In this document: piece after piece, positions 1 to 8,612 of the stretch | Position numbering within the stretch: position 1 is the first letter of the stretch | Layout: the number at the start of each line of letters is the position of its first letter | Source: an uncultured Prevotellaceae bacterium | GTDB lineage: Bacteria; Bacteroidota; Bacteroidia; Bacteroidales; Bacteroidaceae | Assembly: GCA_900314715.1 (NCBI GenBank) | Contig: OMWI01000042.1 | Coordinates: forward strand, 1 to 64,000 | Direction of reading: 5' to 3' | Length of the DNA stretch: 64,000 bases | Position numbers and translations under genes: made by a program | The notes under the pieces: generated by a model | Database searches by the model: none | What the model was told of the DNA's origin: nothing | The model's input: only the letters and a program-made list of their open reading frames with translations

Positions 1-366
1 GCGGATGTTACCATCGGCGGCACTCCAATGCGTCTCAGGCTGGAAGTTGATGCGACTACCCACGATGTTCTTCGAGGCAGAGAACTTGTCGGGACCCTCT
101 GCGGGCTTCGTCTTCAAACCCACCTTGAAGCGACCGAAACCGTCCAACTTCACGCCATAGCCAGCGTCAAACGCCTCCGCCATCACTACCACCAGTTCCC
201 TGAGCACCGCAATCACATCCGATTTCTTTGCGCTTACGTTGTCCTGGATGTGGTCGGCCAGTTTCTCGAGGTCCCAGTAACCCAAGCACTTTGCCTTGGC
301 GTACCATTGATCCTTAGTCGTACTTCTGGGGTTCTTGTTCTGATACAATACATAAAAAGTAGGCAT
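1..366 (-). CDS. HU-family (HU-related) DNA-binding protein, C-terminus cut by window edge
   Basis: The visible 122 residues begin MPTFYVLYQNKN and contain KKSDVIAVLRELVVVMAEAF followed by GYGVKLDGFGRFKVGLKTKP. This is the helix-helix-strand order of the HU/IHF fold in the Bacteroidota HU-related subfamily (about 130-180 residues). Such proteins bend or coat DNA. The reading frame is open to base 1, so the end is missing. The ATG at 364-366 is the natural start. In Bacteroidota such genes often sit beside primase/VirE-like genes such as the one at 5833-8445, so the AT-rich block between them may be an insertion; that is inference. Confident about the fold, not about a specific role. Confidence 0.8.
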   Translation of the reverse strand, partial: MPTFYVLYQNKNPRSTTKDQWYAKAKCLGYWDLEKLADHIQDNVSAKKSDVIAVLRELVVVMAEAFDAGYGVKLDGFGRFKVGLKTKPAEGPDKFSASKNIVGSRINFQPETHWSAADGNIR

Positions 367-950
367 AATCTTAAAATTTTTTTAGTGGTTAATTTACTCT
401 TCCGCTGCTATTCACTACGTTTTGGGCCCATTGTCGCAAGGCCAGCGGATTAACACCTTTTGACAAGTACAAAATTACTAAAAAAAATCCATTTCACCAA
501 ATAATAAGCAAAGAATATTACGATAAATAATGTTAACAAAACACGATTATCAATCCAATTGTAACAAACTCAATATTAATTATTTACACATTATATCAAA
601 CCATCATACGAATGTATTTTAGTTGGCAATTTTTGATAGTTTATTGTTTAGTTAATCAGAAAGTAGGAAAGCCGACATTAGCATGTTTTGAAGTAGGAAA
701 CAGGACATTATAAGTAGCAGATTTTTGTTAATTTATATTTATATATATATATTATTATTAATATATTAATACTATTATTATTACTATTATTATTACTAAA
801 AGTATTAAATGTCTACTTTCCTACTTTCTTACTTTCCTACTTACGTTTAACATTTATTAATTACCTCAAGACACCCTCACATTCTTACCATATTAGCACA
901 AGATAAAACCGTCGTCTTTTCAATTCCATGACATGTTTCCACATCATTAT
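367..950. other. AT-rich intergenic region with simple repeats
   Basis: I see no gene here. The stretch is very AT-rich. It contains TA/ATT microsatellite runs at about 730-800 and copies of an AGTAGGAAAG-type repeat in both orientations (658-700 and 810-846). The promoter for the HNH gene begins at its right edge. Confidence 0.6.
656..846. repeat. Degenerate dispersed repeat, copy A, with inverted arms
   Basis: The left arm (about 658-690) reads AGAAAGTAGGAAAG, then GACATTAGCATG. The right arm (about 810-846) is the reverse complement of the GTAAGAAAGTAGGAAAGTAG core. The same core followed by GACATTAGCATGATTTTGGA is found at 8468-8520 and 14680-14722. Copy A is the most degenerate and is split by AT-rich DNA. 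Confidence 0.6.
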
Positions 951-982
951 TTTGTGTTGTCGAATTGTTTTTGTAACTTTGC
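951..982 (+). promoter_or_regulatory. Bacteroidota-type promoter for the HNH-DGQHR operon
   Basis: TTTG at 951-954 and TAACTTTGC at 974-982 are separated by 19 bp. This matches the known Bacteroidota sigma-ABfr consensus (TTTG, N19-21, TAnnTTTGC). The ATG at 1001 follows 18 bp downstream. Confidence 0.75.
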
Positions 983-1000
983 AGAATAAAAACCTAAAGC

Positions 1001-1519
1001 ATGAACCGAATGAGCAGCATACAAGACATTTTAGAAAATGAAGAAGTAAAAGCAGAATATAAAAAAGCATTACTCTTAAATATGTTCAAAAAAATAGTTG
1101 TTCGAATAAATAAGGATTGTACATTTAGATCTTCTATAAGAAAACTGTTCTCTCAATCTACGAATAGAGAAGCTACCGTCAAAGCTATTATACGTAATAA
1201 TCTTAATTTTGATTTAGATGATGATGACTGCAAACTTATGCTTCAATGGTTTGAAGCTAATTTAAAAAAGAGTAACCAAAGGAAACCTATTTCGCTTGAT
1301 TTAAAAGAAAAACTTTATAAAAAACAAAACGGCATTTGTTTAGTATGCGGTGAACCATTAGAAAAAGAGATGAAATATGTACATGTAGATCACATTATTC
1401 CTTGGATGTTAGTTGGAGATGAATTAAAAGACAATTACCAATGTTTATGTCAAACTTGTAATGAGTGCAAAAGTGCTCGTACAGATTATATGTTTAGAAA
1501 CCTTGTAAAACTTATTTAA
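1001..1519 (+). CDS. HNH endonuclease family protein
   Basis: 172 residues. The C-terminal half carries an HNH (beta-beta-alpha metal) nuclease: CLVC at 113-116, HVDHIIP with D130 and H131, and CQTCN at 150-154, so the CxxC pairs that clamp a structural zinc are intact. Residues 1-95 are charged and helical, with no recognised domain; they may bind DNA or a partner. The gene follows a strong promoter and ends one base before the DGQHR gene, so the two are almost certainly co-transcribed and translationally coupled. Its AT-rich composition contrasts with the genes after 5 kb, which suggests transfer. Nuclease activity is well supported by the motif. A defence or DNA-modification-related role is inferred from the DGQHR partner. 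Confidence 0.8.
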   Translation: MNRMSSIQDILENEEVKAEYKKALLLNMFKKIVVRINKDCTFRSSIRKLFSQSTNREATVKAIIRNNLNFDLDDDDCKLMLQWFEANLKKSNQRKPISLDLKEKLYKKQNGICLVCGEPLEKEMKYVHVDHIIPWMLVGDELKDNYQCLCQTCNECKSARTDYMFRNLVKLI

Positions 1520-1520
1520 T

Positions 1521-2597
1521 ATGAAGAAAATCTATTTACAAAAAGTGGAACAACATGAAACGATTTGCTATATAGGCAAGATTGATCCACGTGATTTAGT
1601 ACGCGTCGCCACTAAAGTGGAAATGAGTGCAGTACAAGATGCCCAACGTCCATTAAATGAGAAACGGGTCAAAGATATAGCAAAATATGTTGGTATAGAG
1701 AGAGGCATTCTTCCGAATACTCTTACTTTAGCTACAAAAGATACCACATTTGATGTTATTACTGAACCTGGTTCACATTTATTATATATTAATTTCCCTG
1801 AATCTGATGCTGAATTTGAGAATTTCAAGGAAAAGATTGATGTAATGGATGGACAACATCGTTTATATTCATTCTTAGAAGACATTTGTCTTTTACCACA
1901 AGACGTCCCATTCGAAATTGGTTTTACTCTATATATCCGTCCAGATCTTTTTGCTCGTCGTCGTATTTTTGTTAGCTGTAACGAGAAGCAAGAAAAAGTT
2001 AGTGGCAACCTTTTGATGTGGTTTAGAGCTCAACTTAACATGTTGTCTGATGAAGAAAAGAATTTTTATAATGTAGTACAAAAACTAAGTGAGGAGTATC
2101 CATTAAAAGGCCATGTTAAGATGAATGCTGAGAAGATTACAAATGGAGTAAATGCAAAAGAAATCATGGCAGCTATGAAACAGGCAAAAATCCAAGATTT
2201 GGAAATCAATGAACAACCTCTTATAGATGAGCAAAAAGTTGATTTAATAAAAAAATACTTGGTTGCATGGGAAAAGTTTGCCGATTTTAAATTTGCACAA
2301 TCTAAGCCACGAGAGGCTGGTGCTGCAATTAAAATGGCCGGACTTAAGTTTATGATTCTCTTGTTACCTAAGATTTGGGAAAGAGCCTTATCTTCACAAT
2401 CTAAATTTACAGAAGAGTTTGTTATCAATATTCTTAATCAAGTAGCTACTAATGTTGGTGTTGAGAGGGAAGCTTTTTTCACTAGTGATGTTACAAAAAT
2501 GAATTTCCGAGACCGCACAGCAGTAGACGCTTTTGCAAATCAATGCAATAATATTATAACAAATCTTGTAGCTCAAGGATTCAATCCTTTGGCCTAA
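1521..2597 (+). CDS. DGQHR-domain (DndB-like) protein
   Basis: 358 residues with the hallmark VMDGQHRLYSFLE (DGQHR at 110-114), an upstream AQRPLNEKRVKDIAKYV stretch and a downstream VSCNEKQEKVSG segment. This is the layout of DGQHR proteins such as DndB, which is known to regulate or assist the DNA phosphorothioation (dnd) operon. No dndA/C/D/E genes are present here, so this is a stand-alone DGQHR protein paired with an HNH nuclease. The start ATG lies one base after the HNH stop codon. Low GC matches the HNH gene, marking both as one transferred unit. The molecular activity of stand-alone DGQHR proteins is unclear; I call the family only. Confidence 0.8.
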   Translation: MKKIYLQKVEQHETICYIGKIDPRDLVRVATKVEMSAVQDAQRPLNEKRVKDIAKYVGIERGILPNTLTLATKDTTFDVITEPGSHLLYINFPESDAEFENFKEKIDVMDGQHRLYSFLEDICLLPQDVPFEIGFTLYIRPDLFARRRIFVSCNEKQEKVSGNLLMWFRAQLNMLSDEEKNFYNVVQKLSEEYPLKGHVKMNAEKITNGVNAKEIMAAMKQAKIQDLEINEQPLIDEQKVDLIKKYLVAWEKFADFKFAQSKPREAGAAIKMAGLKFMILLLPKIWERALSSQSKFTEEFVINILNQVATNVGVEREAFFTSDVTKMNFRDRTAVDAFANQCNNIITNLVAQGFNPLA

Positions 2598-2676
2598 TTC
2601 CTCTAATATGTAACGAACCTATGTAAATAGAAGTTCCTATTTATTTGGAAACGAGGGAGGAGTAAATTGATTGGTT

Positions 2677-2759
2677 TTGTACGTTAACAAATAAGGCTCT
2701 GTTCGTTAACATCAGAGAGAATCATTCGATGTTGGACAAGCAGAGCCTTTTTCGTACAA
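2677..2759 (+). terminator. Long nested hairpin after the DGQHR gene, likely terminator
   Basis: Three nested arms pair: TTGTACG (2677-2683) with CGTACAA (2753-2759), AAGGCTCTG (2693-2701) with CAGAGCCTT (2741-2749), and an inner CATC/GATG. A short T-run follows the middle stem. It lies about 80 bp past the DGQHR stop. The outer arms extend beyond a simple intrinsic terminator. Confidence 0.55.
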
Positions 2760-2797
2760 TTTCAAGCCTCTATTATATTTAACAGGCTAAAGGTTCT

Positions 2798-2833
2798 GCC
2801 AAAGGTCACTAATTATCATGACTTTCCTTTGGC
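2798..2833. other. Second inverted repeat in the 2598-2890 gap
   Basis: GCCAAAGG at 2798-2805 pairs with CCTTTGGC at 2826-2833, and the flanking TCA/TGA extends the stem. With the hairpin at 2677-2759 it fills the gap before the next gene. It could be a second terminator or a leader structure for the 2891 gene; the sequence does not decide. Confidence 0.45.
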
Positions 2834-2890
2834 TTGGTTTTTGCTCATTGATATTTGATTTATTTATTTCAACATATATACTAAACATCT

Positions 2891-3919
2891 ATGAACAAAT
2901 ATGCTATCTACACTTACGAATTGACGGAAAAGCCCCGACGAAATGAAATTCTAACGACGGAGGAAGCCCCCATAGAGAAGATGAAACCAGAGACAAGGTT
3001 TGAGTTGCTTTTCGGTAAAGAGCGTGGTGCAGAACTCCGTGTGCAAAAATTAAAGAAAAATGGGACAGCCGATAAATACCCTTGCCAAGTGTTGAACCAC
3101 GATGAGAATATCATTTTATTGCGTTTGGTCTATGATAAAAATGTCAACATTTGGGAGGAACACCCCACTACATCCCCAGTTTCAACAATTGAAAAGACGA
3201 AGATGCCATCAAAACCATTCTGCTACATTTTTATAGACAACAGGCTTGGTATACGGCAGATAGCCATACAGTCAGACAGTGCTGCATGGAGAAACACCAA
3301 CGATGTGAAAGACTTATTACAGGAAAGCTTGAACAGGCTTCTTGATACGCTCAATTATGGCTTGTTTATTACAATTCGCACAAAGATGATGCCTTCCAAA
3401 TTTTGGGATTATGTGGATTATAAGCGAAAGAAGGAAAAGGTTTATATTAAGAGCATGGTATTTTCATTTACTAACTATAAACGCCATCCTGAAATAGACC
3501 TCAGGTCGGCTCTTTCATCCGAATGGAGGCATTTTGAGAGTTTCATGAATTTGGTGGATAGTATAGGTGCTGGTAAGGGTGAAATAAAACTTACCCCACC
3601 CAGAAACAATGAGCTTTTGAAAGACCGAAGACGAGCTGACATCAAACACATGGTGGAGATATGTATGAACAGCAATTATAGTTTGAGCGTAACTTTTTCT
3701 GACGATGTAACCTACAAGTGCAATGATAACTTACGTGCAGAATTCCCGATGAATGACGAGTCACTCAGAATTGAATTTGAAGAACGACATCACGATTTAT
3801 TTCATAAGTATAGATTGACAGTGTGGCTTAACGAAATAAAACAAAAGACAGAAGAATATGACGACATTGAAGAAGTTAAAAGAAAGCCCAGCTCAAAGGA
3901 TAAGAAACAAATTTCATGA
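2891..3919 (+). CDS. Hypothetical protein of the AT-rich island, unrecognised
   Basis: 342 residues, soluble, no signal peptide or membrane segment. I do not recognise a family. The middle (about 105-215) is a mixed alpha/beta region containing FCYIFIDNRLGIRQIAIQ and then WRHFESFMNLVDSIGAGKGE. The C-terminus is highly charged (KRKPSSKDKK). The next reading frame overlaps its last 62 bp, which suggests a coupled pair or a second frame disturbance. It has the same low-GC composition as the HNH/DGQHR genes. A role in host-element conflict is possible from context only. Confidence 0.6.
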   Translation: MNKYAIYTYELTEKPRRNEILTTEEAPIEKMKPETRFELLFGKERGAELRVQKLKKNGTADKYPCQVLNHDENIILLRLVYDKNVNIWEEHPTTSPVSTIEKTKMPSKPFCYIFIDNRLGIRQIAIQSDSAAWRNTNDVKDLLQESLNRLLDTLNYGLFITIRTKMMPSKFWDYVDYKRKKEKVYIKSMVFSFTNYKRHPEIDLRSALSSEWRHFESFMNLVDSIGAGKGEIKLTPPRNNELLKDRRRADIKHMVEICMNSNYSLSVTFSDDVTYKCNDNLRAEFPMNDESLRIEFEERHHDLFHKYRLTVWLNEIKQKTEEYDDIEEVKRKPSSKDKKQIS

Positions 3920-4831
3920 CCACCCTTTGTTGCTGACATGTCAACAAGTATTCCGCCACTACATGGCTGAAATGAACTCGTTTGACTTTACGTCGGAGGA
4001 TTTATTCATCGAGGTGGCAAATGTGATAGATGCTATTTTCGACAATCCTTCTTTTGCCAATGAATATATAGAAGAAATGTGGGATAACTTGAAAATAGAG
4101 TTGAAGACAAGAGAGAAACCTGCCCCTCCACAAGAAGACCTTAACACGGTGTGTGGAGTGTTATTCTATATCGTCGCTGCCGTGCTTAGTCTTCATTGGA
4201 GGGAATATTACAACACAAAAATGGTTAAGCAATTGTGTAAGATAGTAGAGCAAAAGGCAATATTCTCCAAAATGGCGAACAGGAAGAAATCATCAAAAAC
4301 CTATGCAAACACGCTGAGGGTTTGGAGGACTGGATAAATGAGTATGATGAAAGCGAGGAATGGCTGTCGGATGAAATAGAGAAGGTTAATACGCAGCAAC
4401 TTCGAGCCGATAATAAGACAGATAAACCAGAGTTCAATCCAATTACAACGACATTCCTAAAGGCTGGCACAGTATTAGACGCTAATATAACACTTGTTTT
4501 TCAACAATTGCTAAAATATAAATGGATTGCAGCAAATTCTAATCCTGACGCTTTTTATACTTTGTTTTCTGGCAAAGCCTCAGAGATGACCATTGTTTGG
4601 ATGAAGGCAAAAGGATTGTTGCACGACCTATTCAAGATGTTAATTGATGAAAAATTGATTACTTGTCCAGATGGTTATGGTTACTTGCAAATTGTTTCTT
4701 CACATTTTACAGATGAAAAAGGCAACTATCTTATTAACCTGAATAGCGGGTATAAAGGCAAGAAGATACAAGCTAATTTGAGTCATATTCTTATACTCAT
4801 GAAAACTAAATATCACCCAGAAGATGATTAA
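3858..4831 (+). pseudogene. Hypothetical gene split by a one-base frameshift
   Basis: Two frames, 3858-4337 (159 aa) and 4241-4831, read as one protein if a base is added in the A-run near 4249-4253. The first frame runs well to KQLCKIVEQK, then turns into KKSSKTYANT-like sequence and stops. The second frame, open from 4241, gives GNILQNGEQEEIIKNLC and then HAEGLEDWINEYDESEEW. The only start in the downstream frame near its coding part is TTG at 4322. A joined product would be about 320 residues. The family is not recognised; the C-terminal part (HFTDEKGNYLINLNSG) resembles proteins I associate with Bacteroidota mobile elements. A sequencing error or programmed slippage cannot be excluded. 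The start at 3858 overlaps the preceding gene; ATG 3963 is an alternative. Confidence 0.6.
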
Positions 4832-4884
4832 ACCTCTGCTGTTTCCTCGGCAGTAACAATTATTTTTCATTTTTTCTTCATTTG

Positions 4885-4915
4885 TAATAACAGGCTGATA
4901 ATTAGTCTGTTATTA
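4885..4915 (+). terminator. Hairpin downstream of the split gene
   Basis: A perfect 9-bp stem, TAATAACAG (4885-4893) with CTGTTATTA (4907-4915), is followed by a T-rich stretch. It is a plausible terminator for the 2891-4831 genes. Confidence 0.5.
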
Positions 4916-4992
4916 TTATTTGTATTTACTCTTTCCACCAAAGTTTATTACAAGGCTGAGATTCTTGCCGAGATTTTAGCCGAGATTTTATA

Positions 4993-5034
4993 GGGGTTTC
5001 TCCGAAAAGTGAAACCCCACCTTACGTGAGGTGG
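4993..5034 (+). promoter_or_regulatory. Two adjacent hairpins just upstream of the primase module
   Basis: GGGGTTTC (4993-5000) pairs perfectly with GAAACCCC (5011-5018). CCACCT (5017-5022) pairs with AGGTGG (5029-5034). The two stems share two bases, so they are mutually exclusive at the join. They end 15 bp before the ATG at 5050. A direct repeat of GCCGAGATTTTA-like units lies just upstream (about 4950-4990). This could be a translational or transcriptional control site. Confidence 0.4.
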
Positions 5035-5049
5035 AAAAATATTTGTTAT

Positions 5050-5334
5050 ATGAAAAATAATTTATTCAAAGTAGTTTCACAGGGAGATGTGAGCTACATC
5101 CCCTCCACTAAGCAGGAGGGCGGCCAATTGGCCAAGAGTGTTATCCGACTCAAGGAGCTCGGAAGTGGAAAATTCGGGAACGAGTACGCTTGTACGCTTT
5201 TCGGCAATCTCGCTTTGTGCAAGTTCTACGAAAATGATTTGGTGGCGGCTTCGTTGCGCTTCCAAGTTCATGAGGTGAACGGCATTCTTTATCAGGAAAT
5301 TGTTGCTAACGACATTGTTAAATTGGTGAAATAG
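5050..5334 (+). CDS. Small OB-fold, SSB-like protein (DUF3127-type)
   Basis: 94 residues from ATG 5050; a GTG at 5026 in the same frame lies inside a hairpin and is less likely. The second half, with VAASLRFQVHEVNG then YQEIVANDIVKLVK, matches the last strands of the OB fold in single-strand DNA-binding proteins and DUF3127. It ends one base before the next gene, and the third gene encodes a primase-helicase, so ssDNA binding during replication of an element is a reasonable inference. Similarity is at fold level; function is unproven. Confidence 0.55.
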   Translation: MKNNLFKVVSQGDVSYIPSTKQEGGQLAKSVIRLKELGSGKFGNEYACTLFGNLALCKFYENDLVAASLRFQVHEVNGILYQEIVANDIVKLVK

Positions 5335-5335
5335 T

Positions 5336-5836
5336 ATGGCACAGAATCAAGAAAATAATACGCCCAAGCCCCGCAAAGTTCGGGGTGTGGGCTCGTTTGA
5401 CGGGGAAAAATTCTCTTTCAGGCCTTCAGAACCAGGCGAGACGACGCAACTGAATGTTCGCAGCACTTTAGGCGGCAAACTGTTTACCACAACCAGCGCA
5501 CGGAAGCCCTTACAGGTGGCTCATCTGACTTGTGCTGCCGATTGTCCTGACCCGTGGAACGAATATGTTGACCAGCTGAAAAGGTTGGGCGTGAAGCCAC
5601 AGAAGATTTCACGGGAGCCGAAAGGTTTGCGCGTGGTGAGTGAGGACGGTTTGCAATGCTGGCTCAACGAGGATAAGAGCGAGATGGTTTTCATGGGTAC
5701 CATCAATCTCACCTTGCACTATCGCGACTGGCAGGCAGAGGTGTTGCGGCAGGTGCAACTCGTAGTACGTAGGTTGCCCATCAGCGACAGGTTTAACAAA
5801 CTGATGAACTTGATTAGGAAAGGAGGACAGAGATGA
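5336..5836 (+). CDS. Hypothetical protein of the primase module
   Basis: 166 residues, soluble, basic at both ends (KPRKVRGVG near the N-terminus, NLIRKGGQR at the C-terminus). I recognise no family. It starts one base after the OB-fold gene, and its last 4 bp overlap the start of the primase-helicase gene (ATGA-type overlap), so all three are translated together. A nucleic-acid accessory role is inferred from position only. Confidence 0.65.
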   Translation: MAQNQENNTPKPRKVRGVGSFDGEKFSFRPSEPGETTQLNVRSTLGGKLFTTTSARKPLQVAHLTCAADCPDPWNEYVDQLKRLGVKPQKISREPKGLRVVSEDGLQCWLNEDKSEMVFMGTINLTLHYRDWQAEVLRQVQLVVRRLPISDRFNKLMNLIRKGGQR

Positions 5837-8445
5837 GAAGCTTTCAGCAAAACATCGACAAGCCCTGCGGAGAAATCACTCCGCAGGCATTGGAAGACTT
5901 GTGCCGTTCGAGCATCGTGAACAATGCCATAGACTCTTTCCGCAAGGCAAAGCAACAGATGGCAGAGGCCAAGACGGATGAGGAAAGAAAGCTGTTTTGC
6001 GCTACCGTCATCAAGAGTAAGGCGTATAAGGTTTGGCTCGCCCAAGAACTGAAAAAAGACGAGCAGAGAAAGAAGCAGAGGTTTCCTACGGACAAATTGA
6101 AACGCGTTACGCTCTACATCGAACAGATGAAGAGTACGCTGCCTGCCATCATCCCTACGGCCAACTTCACGGAGAGCGTGGACAGATGGGGGCGCAAGGG
6201 CAAATGGCGCGTACAGGAGCATTGCATCTTGACGGGGTTGGCGGTGCTTGATGCCGACCATGTATCAGACCCCGAGGCATACGTGAAGGAGTGGCTGGAA
6301 CGCGAGGACTTCAAGGACTTGGGTATCGTGTGGATATTCATCACCCCTTCGGGCAAAGGCATCAAGGTGGTGTTTAAGGCGCGTGAGGAATGGGGAAACC
6401 TACAGGACAACGTGTATCAGATGGCGGAGATGTTGGGTGTGCTTGACTATGCCGACATGCAATGTAAGAACTCTGACAGAGCCCATTTTATTCCCCGCTA
6501 CGACGACATCAGGTTTGTTGACTGGGAACAACTGTTCAATTACGAGAACGCCGCATACGAGGCTCGATATGGCGAGGCATACCGTCAGGGAGATTCTGCT
6601 CCCACACAACCCCGTTGGCAGGAGTTGGAACAGCAGCGCAAGAAGACTCGTTCGGTGAAGGGCAAGGCACAAGCGCAAGACAAGGCTGATAGTGCCCCAA
6701 ATGCCACGAATGAGAATACCACTGCCCTACCCTCTGCCGACACCCTTACGGAGCGTGACAAGGCCATTATTGCAGCCATAGACGGCTATTATGGGGAGGC
6801 ATTGCCAGTAGGCAGAAGGCATGAGACATTCCTCGGTGAGACGGCTCAATGGCTCTTGCTGCTGACGGACAACAATGCGCAGAAGGCACTCGCCATAGGA
6901 CGGGAACTGAGGTACGTGAAGAACTGGACAGACATGGCACCAGATGAGTTGGAGAACTGCATTTCCACGGTGCAGAAGAAGCCCTTGCTGCGTCGCCGTC
7001 CGAAAGCACTTGCAGAACTGATGAAGAAGGCTGGCATAGACGCGGAGCAAGCTGAGGAAGTGCCACAAGGCATTGACCCCATGGCAGACATGCCCTTCGA
7101 CAAATGGTGTGAGCGGATAGAGGGTTTCTTCGACGTGTATCCCTGTCTGCGAGAGGTGTGCGAACCCCATCCACGTAGGTTGTGGCCTTTCTTGCTCTTT
7201 GCCTCGGCAGCGATGATGGGTACTTGCATGACGTTGACATACTATCGGTTTTATGCCGACCAGACCATCAGGTGTCGTCTGAACTATATCATCTTAGGCG
7301 TGGGTGACCCCGCAAGCGGAAAGGGTACGTTGAATCGCCTGCAAGAACTATTGCTGGCTCCTATCATCGAGTCGGACAGGATGGCAGACGAAGCCACCAA
7401 CAACTGGAAGGAGATGAAGGATAATGCGGCCAACAATAAGGATACGAGGGTACGCGACAAAATCTATAACCGCATGTTTGGTCCCAGAGCATCGAACACC
7501 GAGTTTATCCGTAGCATGATTAACTGCAAGACGCTGGTGGACGGTGAGGACATGAATAACCACCTCATTACCGTTGACTCGGAGAAAGACAACTCTATCA
7601 ACATGTCTAAATCGGGAGGTTGGCAGAATCGCGACATCATGGTGCTGAAAGCGTTTCATAATGAGTATGACTCGCAGCACTATTCGAATAACCAGTCGGT
7701 GAGCGGAAGGTTTCGCGTGTATTGGAACCAAATAGAGACGTGTACGCCTCCCACGCTGAAACGATTAGTGAATGAGCGAAACTTCAACTCTGGTCTTGAC
7801 ACCCGTATGGCTACCATTCCCATGGGTAAGCCCGACTTCGAGATGATACCACTGGAGAACAAGAACGACAAGTTCATCAAAGCCAATGAGACGTTGCGGG
7901 AATGGAGCTACAAGCTGGATCAACGACGCGGGGAACTGCCTTTGTGGCCATTGGTGGAACACGTGCACAAGTGGTGTGACGAGCGTAGGGCCATAGCCAA
8001 GTTTAACAATGAAGACCAGGCTGACTGGTTGCTCATCAAGCGCGTGCCCTACTATGGCATCAACGTATCGGCTCCCTACATCGAGATGCGACATTGGGAG
8101 GAGCGCGAACAGACAGGCACTTACCAGATTGACGATACAGACCGCGAATTGTGCGACCTGGTGCTGGATATACAATATCGCACGCAGTTGCATTGGTTCT
8201 ACGACTTGCACCGCCTGTATTACGACAACCAACTGCGCGAGGCCGCACAGCAACGTCGTAGGACGAATAAGTTCGTGGAGTGTTTCCGTCAGCTACCTAA
8301 TGAGTTTTCAACGGATATGTTTACGCAAGTCTTCGGCTATGCCAACAATCGCTCTGGGCAGAAGACATTGGAACGCTTGATTAATGACAAGGCCATTAAG
8401 CGAACCATGCGAGGCAACTATAAAAAGCTCGTTCAGGAATTGTAG
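5833..8445 (+). CDS. Primase-helicase of mobile-element type (BT4734-like N-terminus, DUF3987/VirE-like ATPase)
   Basis: 870 residues. An N-terminal region (about 110-230) contains VLDADHVSDPEAY near 138 and TPSGKGIKVVF near 171, the pattern of the BT4734-like/PrimPol-type domain. A P-loop ATPase follows, with GVGDPASGKGTL at about 488-499. The last 60 residues look like a winged helix (STDMFTQVFGYANN then LERLINDKAIKRTMRGNYKK). Bacteroidota chromosomes and integrated elements commonly carry this protein, often annotated as virulence protein E; it is thought to act in element replication. It overlaps the preceding gene by 4 bp. The GC-richer composition contrasts with the 1-4.8 kb island. Confidence 0.8.
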   Translation: MRSFQQNIDKPCGEITPQALEDLCRSSIVNNAIDSFRKAKQQMAEAKTDEERKLFCATVIKSKAYKVWLAQELKKDEQRKKQRFPTDKLKRVTLYIEQMKSTLPAIIPTANFTESVDRWGRKGKWRVQEHCILTGLAVLDADHVSDPEAYVKEWLEREDFKDLGIVWIFITPSGKGIKVVFKAREEWGNLQDNVYQMAEMLGVLDYADMQCKNSDRAHFIPRYDDIRFVDWEQLFNYENAAYEARYGEAYRQGDSAPTQPRWQELEQQRKKTRSVKGKAQAQDKADSAPNATNENTTALPSADTLTERDKAIIAAIDGYYGEALPVGRRHETFLGETAQWLLLLTDNNAQKALAIGRELRYVKNWTDMAPDELENCISTVQKKPLLRRRPKALAELMKKAGIDAEQAEEVPQGIDPMADMPFDKWCERIEGFFDVYPCLREVCEPHPRRLWPFLLFASAAMMGTCMTLTYYRFYADQTIRCRLNYIILGVGDPASGKGTLNRLQELLLAPIIESDRMADEATNNWKEMKDNAANNKDTRVRDKIYNRMFGPRASNTEFIRSMINCKTLVDGEDMNNHLITVDSEKDNSINMSKSGGWQNRDIMVLKAFHNEYDSQHYSNNQSVSGRFRVYWNQIETCTPPTLKRLVNERNFNSGLDTRMATIPMGKPDFEMIPLENKNDKFIKANETLREWSYKLDQRRGELPLWPLVEHVHKWCDERRAIAKFNNEDQADWLLIKRVPYYGINVSAPYIEMRHWEEREQTGTYQIDDTDRELCDLVLDIQYRTQLHWFYDLHRLYYDNQLREAAQQRRRTNKFVECFRQLPNEFSTDMFTQVFGYANNRSGQKTLERLINDKAIKRTMRGNYKKLVQEL

Positions 8446-8451
8446 GGAATA

Positions 8452-8541
8452 AAGCGTGTTTGATAAACAGAAAGTAAGAAAGTAGGAAAGTAGGAAAGTA
8501 GACATTAGCATGATTTTGGATACTTAATGCCTACTTTCCTT
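8452..8541. repeat. Dispersed repeat, copy B
   Basis: Starting 6 bp after the primase stop, AAGCGTGTTTGATAAACAG is followed by tandem AGTAGGAA-type units and GACATTAGCATGATTTTGGA. An inverted partner (CTACTTTCCTTG, about 8531-8542) closes it. Copy C at 14662-14723 is nearly identical, differing by one 8-bp unit and a few bases. Confidence 0.75.
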
Positions 8542-8612
8542 GTTTTATAAATTGAATGGGGAATTGGGCATGGGCTTAGAAATGGGCGGTATGGGGGGAG
8601 GTTTGTTATTGC

